Source: Sphingomonas insulae
Lineage (GTDB): Bacteria; Pseudomonadota; Alphaproteobacteria; Sphingomonadales; Sphingomonadaceae
Direction of reading: 5' to 3'
Length of the DNA: 64,000 bases
Assembly: GCF_010450875.1 (NCBI RefSeq)
Contig: NZ_CP048420.1
Location: 7,466-71,465, forward strand
Below, one piece after another: positions 1 to 5,953 of the stretch (its first letter is position 1; every line of letters begins with the position of its first letter). Made by a program: the position numbers and the translations under genes. Under the pieces are notes generated by a model. The model was not told the DNA's origin and did not search any database. It was given only the letters and a program-made list of their open reading frames with translations.

Positions 1-98
1 ACGCGCATGTGTTCGATCCCCGCGGCCAGCGCGGGGGGCGGCACGGCGGCAAGGTCGTCGGTCCCGAAATAGCGGCGCATCTGGTCATCGAGGTCCAT
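1..98 (-). CDS. Hypothetical protein, N-terminal fragment cut by window edge
   Basis: The minus strand reads an ATG at 98 followed by 32 open codons (MDLDDQMRRYFGTDDLAAVP...) to the window edge. A GAGG ribosome binding site lies a few bases upstream of the ATG. The YFGTDDLAAVPP wording resembles short conserved sphingomonad proteins of unknown function. It is divergent from the hydrolase gene at 169. No function can be assigned from the fragment. Confidence 0.55.
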   Translation of the reverse strand, partial: MDLDDQMRRYFGTDDLAAVPPPALAAGIEHMR

Positions 99-168
99 CC
101 GCCTCGTCTATCGGATGATTGCGGTGCGGCAAGCGCTGCGCCACAGGGCGATGGACGGGAGACACGAC

Positions 169-675
169 GTGGCGAAGGATCCGGCCTGGCTAAGCGCGGC
201 GCGCGCGCGGCTCGGCACGCGCGAGGCGCCCGGTGCGGCGAACAGCCCGACGATCCTCGGCTGGGCGAAGCGGCTCGGCACGCGCGTGCTCGGCATGATC
301 TACAATGCCGACAGCGTACCGTGGTGCGGCGTGTTCGTCGCATTTTGTCTGGCGGAGGATGACATCGCGGCCGCGCCGATCGCGGTGCGCGCCGTGTCCT
401 GGGCGAACTGGGGCCAGCTGCTCCGTCCCGAACGGCTGGCACCCGGCGCGGTGCTGGTGTTCGAGCGTACGGGTGGCGGCCATGTCGGCTTCTACGTCGG
501 CGAAGATGCCGCGGCCTATCACGTGCTCGGCGGCAACCAGGGCGATGCGGTCACCATCGCCCGGATTGCCAAGAGCCGTTGCATCGCCCGCCGCTGGCCG
601 CCGGGCCGCCCGGTGATCGGCAAACCGGTGCAGATCGCCGCCAAGGGGACGCCGATCTCCCGCAACGAGGCGTGA
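169..675 (+). CDS. TIGR02594-type CHAP/NlpC-like peptidoglycan hydrolase
   Basis: This 168-residue protein resembles the phage- and plasmid-associated TIGR02594 family of cysteine amidases or endopeptidases of peptidoglycan. The visible signature is PTILGWAKRLGTRV, then VPWCGVFVAFC with the probable catalytic Cys, then GHVGFYVGED with the probable catalytic His, and GGNQGDAV. I chose the GTG at 169 because GGGAG sits 8 bases upstream and family members begin with the PAWL..AR..LGTRE segment. ATGs at 115 and 151 are in frame but lack a good ribosome site, and 115 leaves almost no room for a promoter next to the divergent gene at 98. No signal peptide is evident, so export would need a holin or another route. 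A role in conjugation or phage-like lysis is possible but not shown. Confidence 0.75.
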   Translation: MAKDPAWLSAARARLGTREAPGAANSPTILGWAKRLGTRVLGMIYNADSVPWCGVFVAFCLAEDDIAAAPIAVRAVSWANWGQLLRPERLAPGAVLVFERTGGGHVGFYVGEDAAAYHVLGGNQGDAVTIARIAKSRCIARRWPPGRPVIGKPVQIAAKGTPISRNEA

Positions 676-730
676 TTGCGCTCGCATCAGTTGAGGCTTA
701 TATATGCTTCAACTGGAATGGAGGGTCGGC

Positions 731-1165
731 ATGGCGACACAATCGGCATCGATCGAGGCGCTGCTGGGCGTTGCAGCCGGCCGCCCTGCGTCGCTGCTGG
801 CGCTGGCCTATTCGATCGAGGGCGGCCTGCCGGTCGCCGCGCTCGATCGGCTTGCCGACAGCGTCGCGCCCGACGATCCGCGCTTCAAATTCCGGCTGAT
901 CCCCAAGGCGACGCTGGAGCGCCGGCGCAAGTCGTTGTCGCAGCGGCTGACCAGCGAAGAGGGCGACCGGCTGGCGCGGCTCGCCAAGGTGTTCAGCTTC
1001 GCGCTGGATATCTATCGGGTGCCGGAAAGGGCGCGTGAGTTCCTCGGTCGGCCGCATCCGATGCTCGACGGCAAGCCGCCGCTCGACGTGGCGCTGGGCA
1101 GCGGGCCGGGGGCGGACCTCGTCATCAACCTGTTGGGACGGGCGGCCTACGGCGGGGGCGCATGA
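731..1165 (+). CDS. Xre/MbcA/ParS-type antitoxin (DUF2384)
   Basis: A 144-residue antitoxin partner of the RES toxin that starts inside its stop codon. The C-terminal half (RLARLAKVFSFALDIYRVPERAREFLGRPHPMLDGKPPLDVA) is the toxin-binding ParS/MbcA domain. The N-terminal half is a divergent Xre-like helical region. In RES-Xre pairs the antitoxin sequesters the NAD-consuming toxin and represses the operon. The ATG at 731 has GGAGGG 5 bases upstream, so I prefer it over the ATG at 704. The ATGA overlap at 1162-1165 indicates translational coupling with the toxin. The pair lies next to the replicon's repA, a typical place for an addiction module. Confidence 0.88.
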   Translation: MATQSASIEALLGVAAGRPASLLALAYSIEGGLPVAALDRLADSVAPDDPRFKFRLIPKATLERRRKSLSQRLTSEEGDRLARLAKVFSFALDIYRVPERAREFLGRPHPMLDGKPPLDVALGSGPGADLVINLLGRAAYGGGA

Positions 1166-1641
1166 GGGGCGGCAAGACGGATCGCGTCCTCACCTGCTTC
1201 CGCATCGGCGACCCCGATGGCGCGCACCCGATCTACGACAGCGAGGGCGCCCGGCTGTATCCCGGCCGCTGGAATACGCCGGCGAGCCCGGTCATCTATA
1301 CGTCCGAACATTATTCGACCGCGATGCTGGAGAAACTGGTCCACGCCAACAGCGTGCTGCCGCCCAACCAGCATTACATCCGCATCACCATCCCCAACGG
1401 CACCAGTTACGAGATATTTCGCGCGCCCGCGCATCCCGGCTGGGACGGCAAGGACGAGGGGATCTGCAAGGCGTTCGGCGCCGCCTGGCATGAGGAGGCG
1501 CGCACCGCCCTGCTGCTGGTCCCCTCGATCCCGGCCCGGCTGGAACGCAACATCCTCATCAACCCACGCCACCCGGATGCAGGCGGCATCACCTGGGAAC
1601 TGCCCGAACCGATCTGGTGGGACGAACGCCTGTACGGTTGA
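1162..1641 (+). CDS. RES-domain toxin
   Basis: A 159-residue RES-family toxin. This family degrades NAD+ and is named for conserved Arg, Glu and Ser residues. Visible family blocks are CFRIGDP, GARLYPGRWNTPASPVIYTSEHYSTAMLEKLVH (Arg and Glu of the signature), then AWHEEARTALLLVPSIPARLERNILINPRHPDA, with the Ser in LVPS, and the C-terminal WWDERLY. Length is normal for the family. It overlaps the antitoxin by ATGA and is followed by the repA iterons, so it probably stabilises the plasmid. Confidence 0.88.
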   Translation: MRGGKTDRVLTCFRIGDPDGAHPIYDSEGARLYPGRWNTPASPVIYTSEHYSTAMLEKLVHANSVLPPNQHYIRITIPNGTSYEIFRAPAHPGWDGKDEGICKAFGAAWHEEARTALLLVPSIPARLERNILINPRHPDAGGITWELPEPIWWDERLYG

Positions 1642-1689
1642 GGGGCTCGCTTTCCTTCGTGTCTTGCGTGCCGCTGCAGCCTGCACCGG

Positions 1690-1868
1690 TTTTCCGTGTC
1701 AAAGCACGAATGTCGGGAGACCATGCACGGGCCAATGCAGATACCGGTCCATTTTCCGCGTTAAAGCAGGCGCAATGCGAGGAATGGCCGCGTAAACGCA
1801 CCGGGACTCGCCATGTTCGGGCAACGGCGACGGGGTCCCCACTAATACTCGTGCTTTCACACGGATAA
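1690..1868. repeat. Iteron cluster upstream of repA
   Basis: Three 20-bp copies of an iteron lie before repA. TTTTCCGTGTCAAAGCACGA is at 1690-1709, a degenerate copy (TTTTCCGCGTTAAAGCAGGC) is at 1752-1771, and an inverted copy, read as TTATCCGTGTGAAAGCACGA on the minus strand, is at 1849-1868. Similar copies follow repA. Binding of RepA here for origin opening and autoregulation is inferred from iteron plasmids in general. The 1642-1947 stretch holds no other gene I can support. Confidence 0.8.
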
Positions 1869-1947
1869 CCCCTTCGCGAATGCGCGATGGCTGGACAACC
1901 CGCATCCTTCCCCACAATCTGGCGCTCTGCTTGAACGCAACGTGGGC

Positions 1948-2832
1948 ATGTCCAGAATCTCGATCAAACAAGACGACCTGTTCCCGTTGGATAGCCCCCT
2001 GTACGGGGACGTCCAGGGCGAGCGCACGGTTGCCGAATTCCCCTTCTTCTCGCTGTCGAAGAAGGCGCAGATGACGCCGATGGTCTTCGAAAGCGGCGAT
2101 GCCCGGATCGAGATCAATCCCAGCAAGACCGGCGTGGCGACGATCTACGACAAGGAAATCCTGCTCTATATCGCCAGCCTGATGGCGGACCGCATGGAGG
2201 CAGGCGACGTCGTCGATCGCGTCTGGAGCTTCACTGCCAACGATCTGTTCCGCGTCACCGGTACCAATGCGTCGGCGCGCTCCTACAGTTCGCTGAAGGC
2301 GTCGCTGAACCGGCTGCAGGGCACGCAGATCATCACCAACATCGAAACGGGCGGCGAAGGGTCCGATAGCGCCTTTTCGTGGCTGCTGAAGGCCGACATC
2401 AAATATGTGAAGCTTCCCAGCGGCGAACGCCGGGTCAAGCGGATCGAGGTGATGGTGTGCGACTGGCTGCACCGCGCCATCCTGACCGATCGCCGCATCG
2501 CCGCCTATCACCTCGACTTCTTCAAGCTCGCGCCGATCGAACGCCGATTGTACGAGCTCGCCAAGTTCAACTGCGGCGACAGCGGCGGTTTCGAGGTCGA
2601 TCTCAACGTGTTGGCGGAACGCGTCGGCTGCGCTTCGGACAAGCGCGGCCTCGAATATTTCAAGAAGCAGCTGCGGGATGTCGCCGAGCAGGATTCGCTG
2701 CCCGAATATGTCGTGACGCTGGCCGAAGAGAAGATCCCCTCGCCGCGCGGAGGCCGTCCACGGATCAAGACCGTCGTCTCGCTCAGGGCACGGCAGGATC
2801 TATCGGAACAGGCGCTGCCCAGCCCCGACTGA
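1948..2832 (+). CDS. repA: Replication initiator protein RepA
   Basis: About 294 residues, matching the RepA (RPA, PF10134) initiators of sphingomonad and other alphaproteobacterial plasmids. Recognisable segments are FPFFSLSKKAQMTPMVFE near the start, TIYDKEILLYIASLMADRMEAG, the winged-helix core FTANDLFRVTG..ARSYSSLKASLNRLQGTQI, and the second domain KLAPIERRLYELAKFNCG. It would bind the flanking iterons and load the host helicase. The start could be the GTG at 1942 or the ATG at 1948. Neither has a strong ribosome site. Iterons on both sides support the assignment. Confidence 0.9.
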   Translation: MSRISIKQDDLFPLDSPLYGDVQGERTVAEFPFFSLSKKAQMTPMVFESGDARIEINPSKTGVATIYDKEILLYIASLMADRMEAGDVVDRVWSFTANDLFRVTGTNASARSYSSLKASLNRLQGTQIITNIETGGEGSDSAFSWLLKADIKYVKLPSGERRVKRIEVMVCDWLHRAILTDRRIAAYHLDFFKLAPIERRLYELAKFNCGDSGGFEVDLNVLAERVGCASDKRGLEYFKKQLRDVAEQDSLPEYVVTLAEEKIPSPRGGRPRIKTVVSLRARQDLSEQALPSPD

Positions 2833-2839
2833 CCCACGG

Positions 2840-3025
2840 TTTTCCGTGTGAAAGCACGAGAAACACCGTCCTGCGCGTCGCGCCACCGCTTATGAGCTGA
2901 CGAGCGGCCGTCGATCGGTCGGCATCAGGTGGATCGCGCCTCTATCCTGACCGACGAACAGGCCCGCCGGGGGTTTTCCGTGTGATCACACGAATCTTCG
3001 TCGGGTTTGCCCGGTGAACACACGA
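2840..3025 (+). repeat. Iteron cluster downstream of repA
   Basis: Three direct 20-bp copies follow repA. TTTTCCGTGTGAAAGCACGA is at 2840-2859, TTTTCCGTGTGATCACACGA at 2974-2993 (with an internal GTGTGATCACAC palindrome), and a degenerate TTTGCCCGGTGAACACACGA at 3006-3025. The last two are 12 bases apart. They match the upstream set, so repA sits inside its own binding-site array. The likely origin is this array or the upstream one. Confidence 0.8.
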
Positions 3026-3109
3026 TTCACATGGCTTGAGGGGATTTCGCCGGTCGGCAATCGTGGCCTGCCCGAATCGGGACCGGTGCGCCGTCGCCCG
3101 CAGCTGCGG

Positions 3110-3272
3110 ACGGGGACGATCATGAGCGGTTCGGGCTCACCCTTGGCGAACAAGGATGCAGAGCGATGGCATGCCCACATCGGGCGATGCCGGCATGGGC
3201 ATTCGTGTTCCGCAAGCGGTCGCACAGGCCGGCAAGGGTGATGGAGGTGCAAACGGGGACGGTCATGAACGG
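3110..3272 (+). repeat. Pair of 20-bp direct repeats in the replication region
   Basis: ACGGGGACGATCATGAGCGG at 3110-3129 and ACGGGGACGGTCATGAACGG at 3253-3272 match at 18 of 20 positions and lie 143 bp apart. A third, weaker copy overlaps the start of the HTH gene at 3446-3465. Each perfect copy contains a purine-rich stretch just before an ATG, so they look like short translation-initiation modules (the second encodes Met-Asn-Gly-stop). Their role is unknown. Apart from these and the terminator, 3026-3458 holds no gene I can support. Confidence 0.45.
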
Positions 3273-3276
3273 ATAA

Positions 3277-3300
3277 AGAAAACCCGGCTCGAAAGCCGGG
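3277..3300 (-). terminator. Rho-independent terminator on the minus strand
   Basis: Read on the minus strand, CCCGGCT-TTCG-AGCCGGG forms a 7-bp GC stem closed by a stable TTCG tetraloop and is followed by TTTTCTTT. This is a convincing intrinsic terminator. No minus-strand protein gene is evident upstream of it, so it would end an antisense transcript from within or before the HTH gene. A plasmid counter-transcript RNA is one possibility. Confidence 0.6.
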
Positions 3301-3458
3301 CATTCAGTGAGCTGTATTCTGGCACACGCCGGCAAGCGTGCACGATCGTCCACAACGGTCCGTCAGATAGCCGTTTTCGGTAGCTTCCGCAAGAATGCGC
3401 GTTTCGCGCCAAGGATAGTCTTTGCCCGTTCGAATGGCCCCAGGATCGGGGACGAACG

Positions 3459-4292
3459 ATGGCGGTGATAACGGTTGGAGCAGCCTCGCTCCAGGCGCTC
3501 GGGGTCCTGCGCCCGGGACGAAAGGCACGGTCCGGGGCGACGCATTGCACCGGCGCGCCGGTGTTGCGCGACAGTGTCGAGGCGGGGACGTTCGAGGAGG
3601 TCTTCTTCGCGGCCCCGGCCAAGGGGGAAACCGACACCATCCTGCGTGCCGCACGCCGCGCGCGCGACGCCGGCAGGCGGTTGCGGCGCGATGTGCGGGT
3701 CGAGGGGCGATCCCTGACAGGTCTGGAAGGACAGCTGGCAGCGCTGACCGATGGTGCGGTCCGCGTGCTGGAGGAGATCCTGACGCTCGCCCGGCTCAAT
3801 GCCGGACGCGTCTACCCGACCTACGACTATCTCGCCGAGGCGACGAGCCTGGGGCGTGCGACCGTCGCACGCGCGCTCCATGTCCTGGACGCCATCGGCT
3901 TCATCGTCCGGCAACGCCGGTTCAAGCGGGTCGAGGCGCAGGGCCCCGGGCCACGTTACGAGCAGACGTCGAACGTCTATCGCGCCTGTCTCCCCGCCGG
4001 CATCCTGCGCTATCTGCCGCGCTGGATGCGCCCGGCGCCGCTGCCCGACGACATGCTCCAGCGCGAGGCTGACCGGATCGAGGACACCCGGGCGATGCTG
4101 GCGGGGCTCGGCTGTCGCGACCTTGCCCGCGCGGTGATCGTCGACGGCCCGCTCGCAAAGGTGCTCGCCAAATTCGGGGCTGTCATAGACGAGCGTGAAC
4201 GCGAGTATCATGATGATCCGCAACCGCTCACGGATTCCTCTCATTCGCTGCCCAAAAGAGTTGGCCTAGCCGGCCAACACTCCCTCGCCTGA
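3459..4292 (+). CDS. Helix-turn-helix replication-associated protein
   Basis: A 277-residue protein of a type often found beside repA on sphingomonad plasmids. The central part (VYPTYDYLAEATSLGRATVARALHVLDAIGFIVRQRRFKR, about residues 112-152) is a winged helix of replication-protein type, followed by the conserved GPGPRYEQTSNVYRACLPA and LPRWMRPAPLPDD segments. A role in replication initiation or copy control is inferred from family context. The specific function has not been demonstrated for this protein. Its stop codon lies inside the inverted repeat at 4260-4305. Confidence 0.7.
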   Translation: MAVITVGAASLQALGVLRPGRKARSGATHCTGAPVLRDSVEAGTFEEVFFAAPAKGETDTILRAARRARDAGRRLRRDVRVEGRSLTGLEGQLAALTDGAVRVLEEILTLARLNAGRVYPTYDYLAEATSLGRATVARALHVLDAIGFIVRQRRFKRVEAQGPGPRYEQTSNVYRACLPAGILRYLPRWMRPAPLPDDMLQREADRIEDTRAMLAGLGCRDLARAVIVDGPLAKVLAKFGAVIDEREREYHDDPQPLTDSSHSLPKRVGLAGQHSLA

Positions 4293-4305
4293 CGGCTAGG
4301 CCAAC
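4260..4305. repeat. 13-bp perfect inverted repeat with a nested third half-site
   Basis: GTTGGCCTAGCCG at 4260-4272 is matched exactly by CGGCTAGGCCAAC at 4293-4305, with 20 bp between. A further GGCCAAC at 4272-4278 pairs with GTTGGCC at 4260-4266, giving two alternative hairpins. There is no T run, so an intrinsic terminator is unlikely. A protein-binding site (operator or centromere) at the end of the replication module is a reasonable guess. The rest of 4306-4488 shows no gene. Confidence 0.55.
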
Positions 4306-4488
4306 CGCAATGCACGAAACAACACAACCGACACCGCAAAACCAACCGACAGGAGTGCCGGCTACGCCGTCACATGCTCCCGAGAGGAGCACGCGGTTTC
4401 TGCTGGATGAAAAGGCGACCGTCGCCGTCGTTGATCGGTCGGCATCGGGACAAGGGCATCAGCGGTTTGCCGATCCCTTAGTCGGGTA

Positions 4489-4515
4489 ACGCCGCGCCCG
4501 TCCTCAGCGCGGCGT
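4489..4515 (-). terminator. Hairpin over the stop codon of the sugar dehydrogenase
   Basis: ACGCCGCGC (4489-4497) and GCGCGGCGT (4507-4515) form a 9-bp stem spanning the minus-strand stop codon at 4504-4506. It lacks a U run, so termination may be weak or Rho-assisted, or the hairpin may only protect the 3' end. Confidence 0.4.
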
Positions 4516-5676
4516 CAGTTCCACCAATGCCCCGCCATCACCGTCGCGCAGCACCCAGAGCGAGCCGTTCGGCCCCTCCTCGACCTCGCGGGTACGCGCG
4601 CCCAGATTGATGCGGGCGACCTCGCTGGCGGTGTTGCCCGCCACGCGGACGCGGACGATGCCCTGCTGCGCGAGGCCGGCGAGCAGGAAGTCGCCGGTCC
4701 ACCCCGCAAACGCCGTGCCGCGATACTGGATCATGCCGCCCGGCGCGATCACCGGCGTCCAGCTGACCAGCGGCGCGGTATAGGCGGTGTTGGTGCTGTG
4801 CCGCGGGATCTTCGATCCGTCGTAATTGTCGCCCTCCGACACGCGCGGCCAGCCGTAGTTTTTGCCCGCCTCGATCAGGTTGAATTCGTCGCCGCCCGCC
4901 GGCCCCATCTCGGATTCGAACAATCGCCCGTCGCTGGCGAAGACCAGGCCGTACGGGTTGCGATGGCCCAGCGACCAGATCTCCGGCTTGGCGCTGGCGG
5001 TGGTGGCGAAGGGATTGCCTGCCGCGGCGCTGCCGTCGAGGTTGATCCGCACGATCTTGCCCAGCGTTCCCGACAGATCCTGTGCCGGCGTCCCCTGCTG
5101 GCGCTCGCCGCTGCTGATGAACAGCGTCCGTCCGTCCGGCGCAAAGGCGAGCCGTGCGCCGAGCTGGCCGCCGGTGGTCGCCGGTGTCGCGCGCCAGATC
5201 ACGGCCACGTTATCGAGCCGCGGCGTACCGGTCGTGGTCAGCGTCGCGCGGGCGACGGCGAGCTGCTGGCCGCCGGTCGCCGGCTCGGCATAGCTGATCC
5301 AGATGCGCGCATTGGTCGAAAAGGCGGGATCGAGCACGACGTCCTGCAACCCCAATTGTCCCGAATAGGTGACGCGCGGCACGTTTGCGACCGGCGTCTT
5401 CGCGCCCGCCTGCGTCACCAGTTGCAGGCTGCCCGGCTTTTCGGTGACAAGCATGCGCCCATCGGGCAGGAACACCATCGCCCAGGGATTGTCGAAGCTC
5501 GCGACGACGCGTTGGTTCACCGCGGTGACGGTCGGTGTCGCTGTGGCGGTGGGCGATGGCGTGGGTGTCGGCGAGACGGTCGGCGTCGGGGTCGGCGATC
5601 CGTCGCCGCCATCGTCGCCGCACGCGACCAGGATCATCGCCAGGGCGATCGGAAGAACCGGCTTTGTCCGCATCAT
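4504..5676 (-). CDS. PQQ-dependent sugar dehydrogenase lipoprotein (GSDH family)
   Basis: About 390 residues. The N-terminus MMRTKPVLPIALAMILVAC is a lipoprotein signal with Cys19 as the lipidated residue. Next comes a GDDGGDG stretch and a Pro/Thr/Ser linker of roughly 25 residues, probably a tether off the membrane. The rest is a glucose/sorbosone dehydrogenase six-bladed propeller: NPWAMVFLPDGRMLVTEKPG, LGLQDVVLDPAF, GARLAFAPDGRTLFIS, IWSLGHRNPYGLVF (His of the active site) and EFNLIEAGKNYGWP. Members oxidise aldoses with PQQ in the periplasm. The ATG pair at 5673-5676 follows GAGGAG, which decides the start. It is divergent from the TonB receptor. Confidence 0.88.
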   Translation of the reverse strand: MMRTKPVLPIALAMILVACGDDGGDGSPTPTPTVSPTPTPSPTATATPTVTAVNQRVVASFDNPWAMVFLPDGRMLVTEKPGSLQLVTQAGAKTPVANVPRVTYSGQLGLQDVVLDPAFSTNARIWISYAEPATGGQQLAVARATLTTTGTPRLDNVAVIWRATPATTGGQLGARLAFAPDGRTLFISSGERQQGTPAQDLSGTLGKIVRINLDGSAAAGNPFATTASAKPEIWSLGHRNPYGLVFASDGRLFESEMGPAGGDEFNLIEAGKNYGWPRVSEGDNYDGSKIPRHSTNTAYTAPLVSWTPVIAPGGMIQYRGTAFAGWTGDFLLAGLAQQGIVRVRVAGNTASEVARINLGARTREVEEGPNGSLWVLRDGDGGALVELTPR

Positions 5677-5841
5677 GAGACGCTCCTCGCCCACGCATAC
5701 GCGCACGGGACGATCGACCAACGTCCGGTAGCGTGAGAGGATGCGCGGCGAAGAGGGTGACTGCGGCGTCAACCATCCAGGCCGCGAATGCAGCTGCCGG
5801 CGTCCTGCCGTCCGTGACGACCGCCCCGCGGTCGCGGATCG

Positions 5842-5874
5842 CTGTCACCGTTTCGTCACCGTAATCGCACCCTG
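5842..5874 (+). promoter_or_regulatory. PhoB-box-like array before the TonB receptor-phytase operon
   Basis: Three 11-bp direct units run head to tail: CTGTCACCGTT (5842-5852), TCGTCACCGTA (5853-5863) and ATCGCACCCTG (5864-5874). PhoB boxes are 11-bp direct repeats with a CTGTCAT-like 7-mer and a 4-bp spacer. A possible -10 (TAACAA) begins about 4 bp downstream. The receptor start is at 5954. Binding by PhoB under phosphate limitation is inferred. No other gene is visible in 5677-5953. Confidence 0.6.
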
Positions 5875-5953
5875 GCGTAACAAACCCCCGCCAGGGCAGC
5901 GACGAACGACCGGTGCGGAGAGCATCGGCGCTACACGGCTCAGGGGGAGCATC

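Noticed and set aside
1690..3025. Regular repeats as a CRISPR array
   Set aside because: Spacing is irregular, one unit is inverted, and the units flank repA. They fit iterons.
3014..3241. A 75-codon plus-strand frame in the replication region
   Set aside because: It overlaps an iteron and repeats, and its composition does not look like protein.
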